Positions 53,187 through 61,817 are shown, counted from the stretch's first letter. The stretch: 64,000 nucleotides of DNA from Aalborgiella sp963841045 (GCA_963841045.1 CAWJBD010000001.1:310001-374000), one strand, 5' to 3'. Notes: a model not told the origin generated them from the letters alone. Numbers and translations are program-made.

Positions 53187-53675
53187 TTATTTGTAAACCT
53201 TCTTCAACAACTGCAGCAAAGTTTTGCGCTCTTCTTTGCTGAGTTTGGCGGTTTTGTCGATTTCTAATTCGGCTGCGGTTTTTTCGGCTTGGCGCATCAT
53301 GTCCGCACCAGTGGACGTTAAGTGCAAGCCCATGGCACGGCCGTCGGTGGGATGGGGATGGCGGGTGATGAGTTTGCGTTTGACCAAGGTGTTGATCATG
53401 CTGACCATATTGGGCGCTTGTATGCCCAGTGCGTTGCACAATTGCTTGGAGGTGATGCCAGGGTTGTGGGTAATGAGCGACAGCACCGAAAAATCAACCG
53501 TGCGCAGCCCATACACCGCCATGCGCTGCATGAATTCATCAATGATCACCAAGGCCGTGCGGCGCGCGTTGTAGCCCACTAAGGTTTCTAAATAGCGGGT
53601 GTTGACTTTGTCAACGTGGGGAATGTGGACTGACTCTTTCATGCTTGGTTGGGCGGTATTGTATTCGTCAAGCAT
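53187..53675 (-). CDS. MarR family regulator, probable hydroxycinnamate sensor
   Basis: The 162-residue winged-helix protein has the helix-turn-helix region TSKQLCNALGIQAPNMVSMINTLVKRKLI read in parts (SKQLCNALGIQAPNMVSM) and the wing RHPHPTDGRAMGLHLT, the usual MarR layout. It is the last gene of the catabolic run. CouR, FerR and PhdR, which control comparable clusters, are MarR proteins that respond to a hydroxycinnamoyl-CoA. I infer the same here. The palindrome at 59313-59343 is its likely operator. Confidence 0.87.
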   Translation of the reverse strand: MLDEYNTAQPSMKESVHIPHVDKVNTRYLETLVGYNARRTALVIIDEFMQRMAVYGLRTVDFSVLSLITHNPGITSKQLCNALGIQAPNMVSMINTLVKRKLITRHPHPTDGRAMGLHLTSTGADMMRQAEKTAAELEIDKTAKLSKEERKTLLQLLKKVYK

Positions 53676-53694
53676 GTTAAACGAGGCCGTGTTG

Positions 53695-55461
53695 TTAGAC
53701 TTTGCTTTGCGTCAATCGGGCTTGAATGATTTGCACACGCATGTCAAATTCGGGCAGAACAAAGTAGCGCAACGCCTCAGCAGGCTGCTGCCAACGTGCG
53801 GTGTCTAGCGTGCTGTTGGCCTTGTTTGCGTCCACTGCGCTTTCAATTTGTTGCCATGCCCACGCCATCAGTGTGAGCGCCACAGCGCGTAAATAATCAT
53901 CCGCCACCCAAAATGCCAGCTCTGCGTTGTTGCGGTTGGCTAGAACCAGCTCTTCGGTCAACTTTATGAGTGTTTTTGGCATGTAGCCGGCGTATTGATT
54001 GCCTATACTGCTATTATTTTTATAGTGTTCGCTTGCTTGCTCTAAAGATGACATCAATTGCGTCATGCCTGCACCGCCGTCAGATAACACTTTGCGCACC
54101 AATAAATCGATGGCTTGAATTTCGTTGGTGCCTTCGTAAATCATGGCCACACGCGCGTCGCGCACATTTTGCTCTATGCCCCATTCGCGCACATAGCCGT
54201 GGCCGCCAAACACTTGCAGGCATTCGCTGCCGCCGCTGAAAGCTTGCGCGGTCCAGGCTGATTTGAGCACGGGCGTGACCAAGCTGCACCAGCGCTCGGC
54301 CGCTTTTTTGCGTTCGGCATCCGGATGGTGTTTCACCATATCCAACTCTATGGCGGTGCGGTAGGCCAACACACGGCCACCGTCAATCCAAGCACGCTGT
54401 GTATCCAAAATACGCCGCATGGCCGGATGTTGAATGATGAAGTCTGCTTCGGCAGCGTTTTTGCCTCGACCACCTGTTTGCGCTGGTGCGCGCACTGGTG
54501 CTCTCATCTGTCGACGCTCTTTGGCATAGGCATCGGCTTTTTGCCATGCGGCTTCAAGTAATCCAATACCTTGCAATGCCACGTGTAGCCGTGCGGCATT
54601 CATCATCACAAACATGGCATTCAAGCCGCGCCCTGCTTCACCCAATAACCAGCCAGTGGCATCATCAAAACGCATGACACAGGTGGGGCTGCCGTGCAAG
54701 CCCATTTTTTCTTCAATGCGCTCGCACACCACGCTACTGCGAGTGCCATCACTGTAAAACTTCGGCACTAAAAATAAAGACAAACCTTTGGGGCCAGGCG
54801 GTGAGTCTGGCAATCGCGCCAGCACCAAATGCACGATGTTGTCGCTCAGATCATGCTCGCCACCTGAGATAAATATCTTGGTGCCGCTGATTTGGTAACT
54901 GCCATCCCCTTGCAACACCGCTTTGGTGCGCGCCAAACCCAAGTCACTACCCGCATGCGGCTCTGTCAAGCACATGGTGGCGAGCCATTCACCAGTGGCT
55001 ACTTTTTCTAAATACTGCGCTTTGAGTTCACTGCTGGCATGGTGCTTGATGCATTCATACGCGCCGTGCAACAAGCCCGGCGCCATGGTCCAACCGTGAT
55101 TGGCACCGCTGAGCATTTCATACAGAACAGCTTCCAACACCGCAGGCAAACCTTGCCCCCCATCTTCGGTGGCACAAGCCAATGCTGGCCAACCCGCTTG
55201 CCAAAATGCTTGGTAGGCATCACGAAAGCCGGGCGGCATGGTGACCCTGCCCGAATCAAATTTCGCACCCACCTCGTCACCTACGCGATTCAAAGGTGCG
55301 ACGACTTCACTGACAAATTTACCCGATTCTTCCAGCACTTGCTGTATCAAGTCGGCATCCATTTCAGCATAGTTTTGCAAGCTCTGCAATTGCAAAGGCG
55401 CTTGCAAAACTTTGTCAACGATGAAGTGAATATCGTTTGTTCGTGCTTGGTAAAATTTCAT
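53695..55461 (-). CDS. Acyl-CoA dehydrogenase with embedded repeat
   Basis: The 588-residue FAD enzyme belongs to the long form with an extra C-terminal domain. It shows MCLTEPHAGSDLGLARTKA, SGTKIFISGGEHDL, the active-site region YEGTNEIQAIDLL and QVFGGHGYVREWGIEQ. It would desaturate an aryl-propanoyl-CoA. Residues about 479-500 (YKNNSSIGNQYAGY and on) come from repeat copy 9, in the region just after the core domain. It is separated from the upstream Bug gene by a terminator and followed by the MarR gene. Confidence 0.9.
   Translation of the reverse strand: MKFYQARTNDIHFIVDKVLQAPLQLQSLQNYAEMDADLIQQVLEESGKFVSEVVAPLNRVGDEVGAKFDSGRVTMPPGFRDAYQAFWQAGWPALACATEDGGQGLPAVLEAVLYEMLSGANHGWTMAPGLLHGAYECIKHHASSELKAQYLEKVATGEWLATMCLTEPHAGSDLGLARTKAVLQGDGSYQISGTKIFISGGEHDLSDNIVHLVLARLPDSPPGPKGLSLFLVPKFYSDGTRSSVVCERIEEKMGLHGSPTCVMRFDDATGWLLGEAGRGLNAMFVMMNAARLHVALQGIGLLEAAWQKADAYAKERRQMRAPVRAPAQTGGRGKNAAEADFIIQHPAMRRILDTQRAWIDGGRVLAYRTAIELDMVKHHPDAERKKAAERWCSLVTPVLKSAWTAQAFSGGSECLQVFGGHGYVREWGIEQNVRDARVAMIYEGTNEIQAIDLLVRKVLSDGGAGMTQLMSSLEQASEHYKNNSSIGNQYAGYMPKTLIKLTEELVLANRNNAELAFWVADDYLRAVALTLMAWAWQQIESAVDANKANSTLDTARWQQPAEALRYFVLPEFDMRVQIIQARLTQSKV
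53962..54026 (-). repeat. Dispersed ~65-bp hairpin element, copy 9 (inside acyl-CoA dehydrogenase)
   Basis: On the minus strand: ACTAT, AAAATA, ATAGC, then AGTATAGGCAATCAATACGCC read as the core, GGCTACATGCC and the tail CACTCATAAAGT. It has the same strand as its host and encodes YKNNSSIGNQYAGY, matching copy 5 in frame. Confidence 0.9.
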
Positions 55462-55484
55462 CTGACTTGACTGTTGCTGTAAAT

Positions 55485-55525
55485 AAAAACTGCTCGGAGA
55501 GCCGCAAATGTTGGTCTCCGAGCAG
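55485..55525 (-). terminator. Terminator after the second Bug protein gene
   Basis: On the minus strand, CTGCTCGGAGA pairs with TCTCCGAGCAG, an 11-bp perfect stem with a 14-base loop, followed by five Ts. It lies between the Bug gene stop and the acyl-CoA dehydrogenase start. Confidence 0.92.
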
Positions 55526-55542
55526 TACTCGACAAAGGCAGA

Positions 55543-56544
55543 TTAGGAATCTACTGAGAAACCAATGCGCTTGATCAGTGGTCCCCAGCGGTTCAATTCA
55601 TCTTGTGAGCTCTTGAGTTGCTCGGCTGGTGTGCCTGGGTACGCAATCAAACCAACCACTTGCAAGGCATCCAGCACAGACTTGTCTTTCAATGCGGCTT
55701 GAATAGCGGTATTGGCAACAGCAACCACATTGGCTGGTGTTTTAGCGGGTGCATAAAAACCAAACCATTCTTCCACCGTCAACTCTGGGAAGCCTTGTTC
55801 TGCAAAAGTTGCGACTTCAGGTACAAATGGTGAACGTGTTTTGCCTGAAGTGGCGATGATGCGCATCTTGCCGGCTTTGTGGTTGGCAATAAAGTCACCA
55901 TGTGGTGTGAACATACAAGCAATTTGACCGCCTACAACGTCGGTTACACCAGGTACTGAACCACGATAAGGTACATGCTTCAATTCAGTGTTGGTGTTCA
56001 AGCCCAACAAGGCGCCAATGAAGTGTGGTGTTGAACCCGCAGCAGGTGAACCATAGCTGGCTTGCGTAGGATTGGCTTTTGCCCATGCCACAAAGTCTTT
56101 CACTGTTTTCACGGTAGCTGGCACCATAGGGCCTACTGCCAAACCATGGTGAATCATGGAACTGGTGCCAACGGGTTGGAAATCTTCAAATGGTTTGTAT
56201 TGCAAATTTTTGAAAATATGCGGGTACAAAGAAATCGCTGAGAATGGTGTCATGGCCAGCACGGAGCCGTCAGCAGGTGAAGTCTTCAACAGGTTCAACG
56301 CGATTTGTCCGCCTGCACCTGGTTTGCTGTCAACCACACCATTGCTTTTGCTATAGGCAGTTCCGCCTAACTTATCGCCAACACGGCGTGCACAGATGTC
56401 ACCTGCACTACCTGGTGGAAAGCCGTAGAGAATTTTGACTTGGTCAAAGGGCATTCCGGATTGAGCCCACACTTGCTGAAATGCGGTGCTACCTAAAATA
56501 GCCGCACCGACAGCGGATTGAACGAATTGACGACGATTGGTCAT
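55543..56544 (-). CDS. Bug/TctC-family periplasmic binding protein in the hydroxycinnamate cluster
   Basis: The 333-residue protein has a twin-arginine type leader (TNRRQFVQSAVGAAILGS to WAQ) and the Bug fold: VKILYGFPPGSAGDICARRV, VDSKPGAGGQIALNLL, VPYRGSVPGVTDVVGGQIA and VEEWFGFYAPAKTP. By position it should bind a hydroxycinnamate or related acid in the periplasm; no tripartite membrane subunits are near. A terminator follows it. The leader suggests export by Tat, though RR can also occur in Sec leaders. Confidence 0.9.
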   Translation of the reverse strand: MTNRRQFVQSAVGAAILGSTAFQQVWAQSGMPFDQVKILYGFPPGSAGDICARRVGDKLGGTAYSKSNGVVDSKPGAGGQIALNLLKTSPADGSVLAMTPFSAISLYPHIFKNLQYKPFEDFQPVGTSSMIHHGLAVGPMVPATVKTVKDFVAWAKANPTQASYGSPAAGSTPHFIGALLGLNTNTELKHVPYRGSVPGVTDVVGGQIACMFTPHGDFIANHKAGKMRIIATSGKTRSPFVPEVATFAEQGFPELTVEEWFGFYAPAKTPANVVAVANTAIQAALKDKSVLDALQVVGLIAYPGTPAEQLKSSQDELNRWGPLIKRIGFSVDS

Positions 56545-56590
56545 GCTAGTCTCCTTTTACTGGGTTGAAATACACGGGTGAAAAACTGAA

Positions 56591-58453
56591 TTAAGTTGGT
56601 TTCAAAATATGGTGCAAAGTTTCATCGTGCAACTTTGCGACTGTATCGGCTCGATGCGCCAACACTGCACGTTGGTTGATAGAACCTTTGTCTGTGACCT
56701 CTCCACGGTCGATGGTGGGTGGTTCTGCCAACAAACACATGCGGGCAATGCGACTGGCACTGCCAGTGGCGGATTTGGCCAAATCATTGATGACGTTCTG
56801 GAAATGCGCGATGACTTTGTCATTGGCCAATACATCAGCCAATGGCACACTGGCTTCAAGGCCACTGAGTTCACGCACCTTGGCCGTTGGAAACACCATG
56901 GCACCAACTTCTTTCAGGTTGATACCCGTCAGTACCACGTCTTGAATGTAGGGCGCACCAGCAGCAATGATTTTGGAACGCAAAGGTCCGACGCTGACGA
57001 ATGTGCCCGTAGCGAGTTTGAAATCTTCGGCAATGCGACCATCAAACTTCAAACCCAGATGCACATCGGTTTCGTCAATCCATTTAACGGCATCGCCTGT
57101 GCAAAAGTAGCCCTCTTCATCAAAACTCTCAGATGTGTCTTCAGGTGCACGCCAGTAACCAGGGGTGATGTTAGGACCTTTGTAACGCACTTCGGTTTTA
57201 CCTTGCATGTCTACCAATTTAATGGTCATACCAGGGGTGGGCACACCCAAGTCACCGGCTTTCACATGCGGATTGGTCACAAAAATTGCAAAAGGACCTG
57301 ATTCGGTCATGCCCAATCCAGTGGTCATCACAATGCGTTCGCCAACTTCTTTTTCTTGTGCAGCGTACAAACTGTCCCACACCGGCTGCGCCAGAGCAGC
57401 ACCCGCATAGAAAAACATTTTGACCTTTGAAAGCAAATTGGCGCGCAGCGCCTCGTCACTGTGCATGGCATTGGCAATGGCTTCAAAACCTGTGGGCACA
57501 TTGAAATAAACCGTAGGCGCTATTTCGCGTAAATTGCGCAAAGTCTCCCCCATCAAAGCGGGTGTCGGTTTGCCATCGTCAATGTACAGAGTGCCACCGT
57601 GGTACACCACCATGCCAAAGTTGTGGTTGCCACCAAAGGTGTGATTCCAAGGCAGCCAATCCACCAAGACCAAGGGTTCTTTTGCCAACACAGGCATGCT
57701 TTGCGCCATCTGCTGCTGGTTGGCACACCACATGCGTTGTGTGTTAATGACTGCTTTGGGCATCTTGGTCGAGCCGCTGGTGAACAAAAATTTGGCGATC
57801 GTATCTGGCCCAGTGGCTTGCATGGCGGCATCTACCGCTGCTGTTGCTGCAGTTGCCGTCAATGCATCAAAAGGTGTGACTTGGCGACCGTCAAATTTTG
57901 CTTCAGTTCCTTGTGTTAAGACCACTTCAATACTCGGATCAACCGCTGCCGCAATGGCTTTGCCATAACGCGCTGCATCGGCAGCAAACACCATTCCAGG
58001 CGTCACCGTCTTAAGCACATGGCGTAGCTTGTCGAAATCTTGGCTAATAAGTGAGTAGGCAGGCGATGTGGGTACAAAAGGCACACCAGCCACCAAACAA
58101 CCCAATGCCAAGAGCGCATGCTCCAAATCGTTTTCAGACAAAATCACCACGGGGCGTTCTGCACTCAATCCACGGTTGATCAAGCTTTGGGCAATGTTGC
58201 GCGCTTGTGTCCATGCCTGTGCATAGCTGATGTGTTTCCAAGCACCTGTACTGCCATCTGGTAGCTTTTCACGACGTGCCATAAAGGTACGATCAGGGCA
58301 GGTTTGAGCCCAATGCTGCAAGCGGTCTGTGATGCGATCGGGAAATGCTTGCAGTGTTTGTTCGGCGCTCACGTAGTGCACGCCTGGTGCACCATCTTTC
58401 ACAGAAACGCGTGTCACACCAAAGGTAAGAGGTCTAAATTTGGGAGTGCTCAT
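56591..58453 (-). CDS. Feruloyl-CoA synthase-type AMP-forming ligase
   Basis: The 620-residue ligase activates an aromatic acid to its CoA ester. It has FLFTSGSTKMPKAVINTQR (AMP-binding loop; note Lys-Met in place of the usual Gly rich form), DWLPWNHTFGGNHNFGMV, TTGLGMTESGPF and an unusual C-terminal domain of the feruloyl-CoA synthase type (FDGRIAEDFKLATGTFVSVG). That group acts on ferulate, coumarate and caffeate. It is in a run with a crotonase upstream and a Bug protein downstream. Confidence 0.88.
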   Translation of the reverse strand: MSTPKFRPLTFGVTRVSVKDGAPGVHYVSAEQTLQAFPDRITDRLQHWAQTCPDRTFMARREKLPDGSTGAWKHISYAQAWTQARNIAQSLINRGLSAERPVVILSENDLEHALLALGCLVAGVPFVPTSPAYSLISQDFDKLRHVLKTVTPGMVFAADAARYGKAIAAAVDPSIEVVLTQGTEAKFDGRQVTPFDALTATAATAAVDAAMQATGPDTIAKFLFTSGSTKMPKAVINTQRMWCANQQQMAQSMPVLAKEPLVLVDWLPWNHTFGGNHNFGMVVYHGGTLYIDDGKPTPALMGETLRNLREIAPTVYFNVPTGFEAIANAMHSDEALRANLLSKVKMFFYAGAALAQPVWDSLYAAQEKEVGERIVMTTGLGMTESGPFAIFVTNPHVKAGDLGVPTPGMTIKLVDMQGKTEVRYKGPNITPGYWRAPEDTSESFDEEGYFCTGDAVKWIDETDVHLGLKFDGRIAEDFKLATGTFVSVGPLRSKIIAAGAPYIQDVVLTGINLKEVGAMVFPTAKVRELSGLEASVPLADVLANDKVIAHFQNVINDLAKSATGSASRIARMCLLAEPPTIDRGEVTDKGSINQRAVLAHRADTVAKLHDETLHHILKPT

Positions 58454-58499
58454 GAAAATATCAGCGCTGAAATTGTGTAAGTTAATATGGCCAATGGAT

Positions 58500-59282
58500 T
58501 TAAGACTTCTGCACTTTGGCAGCGCGTCCTTCTAAAAACGCTCGCACGCGGTCTTTGGCTTCGGGTGCACTTTGCGCGATAGCTGCCATCATGGCTTCGG
58601 TCATGAACCCTTGATCGGCAGGTTGGTCAGCAATGCGCGGCAACACGTGCGTCAGTGCGTAATTGGTCATGGTGGCATTGGTGGCAATGCGTTTGGCAAG
58701 TTCTAAAGCTTTTTCAAATGCAGTGCCGGTAGGCACCAAGTACTGCGCCAAACCGATGCGTTCACCGTCTTGCGCGTTATAGACGCGACCTGTCAACATC
58801 ATGTCGGTCATGCGAGCGGTGCCAATCAGTCGGGGAATGCGAACTGCGCCGCCGCCGCCCACAAAAATGCCGCGCGAACCTTCAGGCAACGCATAGAAAG
58901 TTGTCTCATCTGCTACCCGAATGTGACAAGCGCTGGCCAATTCAAGCCCACCGCCCACGACTGCGCCATGCAGTGATGCCACCACGGGAACAGGCCCGTA
59001 CTGCACACACTCCAAAGCCGCATGCCACATGCGCGAATGGAAAACGCCTTCTGAAGCATCACGCTCTTGTAGTTCGCTTAAATCCAATCCTGCGCAGAAA
59101 TGCTCACCTTCACCGTCAATCACTGCGGCTCGCACGGTTTTAGGCAGTTTTTCAAAAATATCACGAATCGCCAGTATCAATCCGTCATTGATGGCGTTGC
59201 GTTTTTTACCGCGTGTTAAACGGATCACCGCGACTTCCGGGTGTCCGCTTGCGAGTTCGAAGTGAATATCCTTGTTTGTCAT
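58500..59282 (-). CDS. Enoyl-CoA hydratase / isomerase family protein
   Basis: The 260-residue crotonase-fold protein has the oxyanion-hole segments GEGEHFCAGLDLSEL and HGAVVGGGLELASACHIRVA and the acid-bearing ALPEGSRGIFVGGGG. In this neighbourhood it would hydrate a hydroxycinnamoyl-CoA double bond. Whether it also cleaves the product (hydratase-lyase, giving aldehyde) or leaves it for oxidation cannot be told from the motifs. It is the first gene of the minus-strand run and is divergent from the amidohydrolase gene. Confidence 0.88.
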   Translation of the reverse strand: MTNKDIHFELASGHPEVAVIRLTRGKKRNAINDGLILAIRDIFEKLPKTVRAAVIDGEGEHFCAGLDLSELQERDASEGVFHSRMWHAALECVQYGPVPVVASLHGAVVGGGLELASACHIRVADETTFYALPEGSRGIFVGGGGAVRIPRLIGTARMTDMMLTGRVYNAQDGERIGLAQYLVPTGTAFEKALELAKRIATNATMTNYALTHVLPRIADQPADQGFMTEAMMAAIAQSAPEAKDRVRAFLEGRAAKVQKS

Positions 59283-59312
59283 TGTTTTCTTGATATTGTT
59301 GGTTTTTGGGCT

Positions 59313-59343
59313 TGATTATGGTTATCAAATATAACTATAATCA
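59313..59343. promoter_or_regulatory. Palindromic operator candidate for the MarR regulator
   Basis: TGATTATGGTTAT and ATAACTATAATCA form an inverted repeat with 13-base arms (one mismatch) around a 5-base centre. It lies in the 163-base divergent region between the crotonase and amidohydrolase genes, 30 bases from the crotonase start. Size and symmetry fit a MarR dimer site. Confidence 0.65.
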
Positions 59344-59445
59344 TTTGACTTGGCGACCCATTTTTGGCTTATTTTCTAAGTATTTTCCCTATGCACGGTA
59401 TCAAATCCAGTGTCAAAGTTGCAACAATCTATCAAGGAGACTTTC

Positions 59446-60318
59446 ATGGACTATAAAAATTTGGTGGCGATTGATATTCATACCCACGCCGAAGTCAGCT
59501 GCTGGAATCCTTTTGACAGTTACGGCGAAGAATACGACAAGGCGGCAGACAAGTATTTCAAAAATGGAAAACGTCCAACCATTGCCGAAACTGTGGCTTA
59601 CTACCGCGAGCGCAAAATTGGGTTGGTGATGTTCACGGTAGATGCCGAATCAAAAATGGGCAGACGCCGCATACCCAACGAAGAAATAGCCGAAGCCGCC
59701 AAAGCCAACTCCGACATGATGATTGCTTTTGCCAGCATCGATCCTCACAAAGGAAAAATGGGTGCACGCGAAGCTCGCAAGTTGATTGAAGAGCATGGCA
59801 TCAAGGGCTTCAAATTTCACCCCACGGTGCAAGACTATCACCCATACGACAAAATGGCTTGGCCGATTTATGAGGTGATTGCCGAGTACAAAATGCCCGC
59901 CATCTTTCACACCGGTCACAGCGGCATAGGCAGTGGCATGCGCTGCGGCGGTGGATTGCGTTTGGCGTTGAGCAATCCTATGCACTTGGACGAAGTGGCG
60001 ATTGATTTCCCCGACATGCAAATAGTGATGGCGCACCCCAGCTTTCCATGGCAAGACGAGGCTTTGAGCGTGGCCACTCACAAACCCAATGTGTGGATTG
60101 ATTTGAGTGGCTGGAGCCCCAAATATTTCCCCAAACAGTTGGTGCAATACGCCAATACCTTGCTGAAAGACCGCATTTTGTTTGGCAGCGATTACCCACT
60201 CATCACCCCCGACCGTTGGATGAAAGATTTTGAGGAAGCTGGCTTCAAGCCCGAAGTGATGCCTGGTATTTTGAAAGACAACGCGGTGCGATTGTTGGGA
60301 TTAGCACAAAGCAGCTGA
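59446..60318 (+). CDS. ACMSD-type amidohydrolase of the hydroxycinnamate route
   Basis: The 290-residue TIM-barrel hydrolase starts MDYKNLVAIDIHTHAE (metal HxH), with GFKFHPTVQDYHP, FHTGHSG, MAHPSFPWQDEAL and the late Asp in LFGSDYPLI, all amidohydrolase metal ligands. The start is supported by AAGGAGA 8 bases upstream. In the CoA-dependent phenylpropanoid route known from Corynebacterium (phd genes) an amidohydrolase of this type splits the beta-ketoacyl-CoA. The same job is inferred here because ligase, dehydrogenase and crotonase lie opposite. Confidence 0.85.
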   Translation: MDYKNLVAIDIHTHAEVSCWNPFDSYGEEYDKAADKYFKNGKRPTIAETVAYYRERKIGLVMFTVDAESKMGRRRIPNEEIAEAAKANSDMMIAFASIDPHKGKMGAREARKLIEEHGIKGFKFHPTVQDYHPYDKMAWPIYEVIAEYKMPAIFHTGHSGIGSGMRCGGGLRLALSNPMHLDEVAIDFPDMQIVMAHPSFPWQDEALSVATHKPNVWIDLSGWSPKYFPKQLVQYANTLLKDRILFGSDYPLITPDRWMKDFEEAGFKPEVMPGILKDNAVRLLGLAQSS

Positions 60319-60333
60319 TGCAATAATCAGAGC

Positions 60334-60970
60334 ATGTCTAAGCTAAAGCCCATCACGCCTAAAAAGAAACCACCCCTAAAACGACCAAGCACGCCGCCAG
60401 GTGAGGTCCGCATCATCGGTGGACAATGGAAGCGAACCAAGCTGGCTGTAGCGCACTTCCCAGGCCTGCGTCCTACACCCGGATCGCGTTCGCGAGACCT
60501 TGTTCAACTGGCTGGGGCAAGACATGAGTGGCATGCATTGTGTCGATGCCTTCGCAGGTACGGGTGTATTGGGGTTTGAAGCAGCTTCACGCGGTGCTGC
60601 ACATGTGCTGATGGTAGAACAACAGTCGCAAGTGCTGGCGCAATTGCAATCAACTGCCACCAAATTACAAGCCAAGACGGTCAAAATAGAGCGTGGCGAT
60701 GGTGTGAGCGCCTTGAAAATCATTTCTGCCAAAAGCATCGATGTGGTGTTCTTGGATCCGCCCTTTGATGCAATTGGCGTGGCCGATGCAGCCCTCTCTG
60801 CAGCCAGCCGCGTGGTCAAAGACAGTGGTTACATCTATTTCGAATCACCCAAAGCCTTATTTGCAGATGAAGCCGAAGTTTATGGCTTGCTGCTGCACCG
60901 CCAAGGCAAAGCAGGCATGGTGCACTACCATTTGCTGCAACGCATACCAGCAATCTCAAAATCCGATTGA
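60334..60970 (+). CDS. rsmD: 16S rRNA (guanine966-N2)-methyltransferase (frame break)
   Basis: The N-terminal part (GEVRIIGGQWKRTKL) and the part in the next frame (RVRETLFNWLGQDM, VDAFAGTGVLGFEAASRGA, FLDPPFD) form one RsmD of about 212 residues. VDAFAGTG binds S-adenosylmethionine and DPPF is the catalytic motif for N2 methylation of guanine. An extra C in ACACCC at 60478-60480 breaks the join; ACACC would read RPTPDRVRETLF, the conserved sequence. coaD follows, the usual pair. Confidence 0.92.
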
Positions 60971-61037
60971 CCCCAGTCAATTCACTTGATTAAGTAGGTG
61001 CACTATCTGATTGTGCGTAATTTGAGATAATCCCTGC

Positions 61038-61538
61038 ATGTCCAAACCCGCTACTCCAAATCGCATTGCCGTTTACTCAGGCACGTTTGACCCTTTCACT
61101 TTAGGGCATGAAGACGTGGCACGACGTGCTGCGGGCTTGTTTGACACCTTGATCATTGCGGTGGCTGCCGCTCACCATAAAAAAACGCTTTTTAGCCTTG
61201 AATCCCGTATAGATATTGCCAAGACTGCTATTAAAAATATAGCTAACGTGAGTGTCTTGCCATTTGATGGCTTGATCATGGACTTTTGCAAACAACAGTC
61301 CGCCACCGCCGTGGTACGCGGCGTACGCAATGTGACCGACTTTGACTACGAGGCACAAATGGCGGCCATGAACCGCAAATTAAGGCCAGAGGTTGAAACC
61401 GTATTTTTGCTGCCAAGCCTTGATTTACAGCCCATCAGCAGCACTTTGGTGCGTGAGATCAGCAAACTCGGTGGCGATGTCAGTCAAATGGTCAGCCCCG
61501 AAGTTGCCAAAGCATTGGCTGCAGCCCATTCCAAATAG
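61038..61538 (+). CDS. coaD: Phosphopantetheine adenylyltransferase
   Basis: The 166-residue enzyme makes dephospho-CoA. It has YSGTFDPFTLGHEDVARRA (T/HxGH site), VVRGVRNVTDFDYEAQMAAMNR and LPSLDLQPISSTLVREISKLGGDV, as in the family. The region ESRIDIAKTAIKNIANVSV aligns without gap to E. coli CoaD, although the underlying DNA resembles the dispersed repeat (copy 10). It follows rsmD and precedes a ferredoxin gene, an order conserved in Burkholderiales. Confidence 0.96.
   Translation: MSKPATPNRIAVYSGTFDPFTLGHEDVARRAAGLFDTLIIAVAAAHHKKTLFSLESRIDIAKTAIKNIANVSVLPFDGLIMDFCKQQSATAVVRGVRNVTDFDYEAQMAAMNRKLRPEVETVFLLPSLDLQPISSTLVREISKLGGDVSQMVSPEVAKALAAAHSK
61178..61243 (-). repeat. Degenerate copy 10 of the ~65-bp element, inside coaD
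   Basis: On the minus strand GCTATATTTTTAATAGC is followed by AGTCTTGGCAATATCTA and a diverged remainder ending in AT-rich sequence. About 25 of the first 29 bases match copy 6. Because CoaD has normal length here, this may be chance or a converted segment rather than an insertion. Confidence 0.5.
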
Positions 61539-61556
61539 ACAACAGGATTTTCAAAT

Positions 61557-61817
61557 ATGGCACTGATGATTACCGATGAATGCATCAATTGCGATGTGTG
61601 CGAACCCGAATGCCCGAACGATGCCATTCACATGGGCAAAGAATATTACGAGATTGATTCCAACAAATGCACCCAATGCATTGGCCATTTTGACGAACCC
61701 CAATGCCGCGAAGTTTGCCCTGTTGACTGCATCCCCTTCGACCCCAAACACGAAGAGGACGAAGAAACTTTGTGGGCTAAATACCGTCGCTTAACGGCTG
61801 CGAAGCAGGCGGTTTGA
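61557..61817 (+). CDS. YfhL-type 2[4Fe-4S] ferredoxin
   Basis: The 86-residue ferredoxin has two cluster motifs, CINCDVCEPECP (CxxCxxCxxxCP) and CTQCIGHFDEPQCREVCP, the latter with the insertion typical of the Alvin-type ferredoxins. It is an electron carrier and a candidate partner of the indolepyruvate oxidoreductase, though that is only inference. The last codons (TAAKQAV) lie in a tandem repeat shared with the 3' end of the converging pth, overlapping it by 27 bases. Confidence 0.94.
   Translation: MALMITDECINCDVCEPECPNDAIHMGKEYYEIDSNKCTQCIGHFDEPQCREVCPVDCIPFDPKHEEDEETLWAKYRRLTAAKQAV

Noticed and set aside
55543..56544. Transposase-like or phage origin for the accessory block
   Set aside because: No transposase, integrase or IS-end inverted repeats were found between 47.9 and 60.3 kb; all genes there have metabolic or transport signatures.
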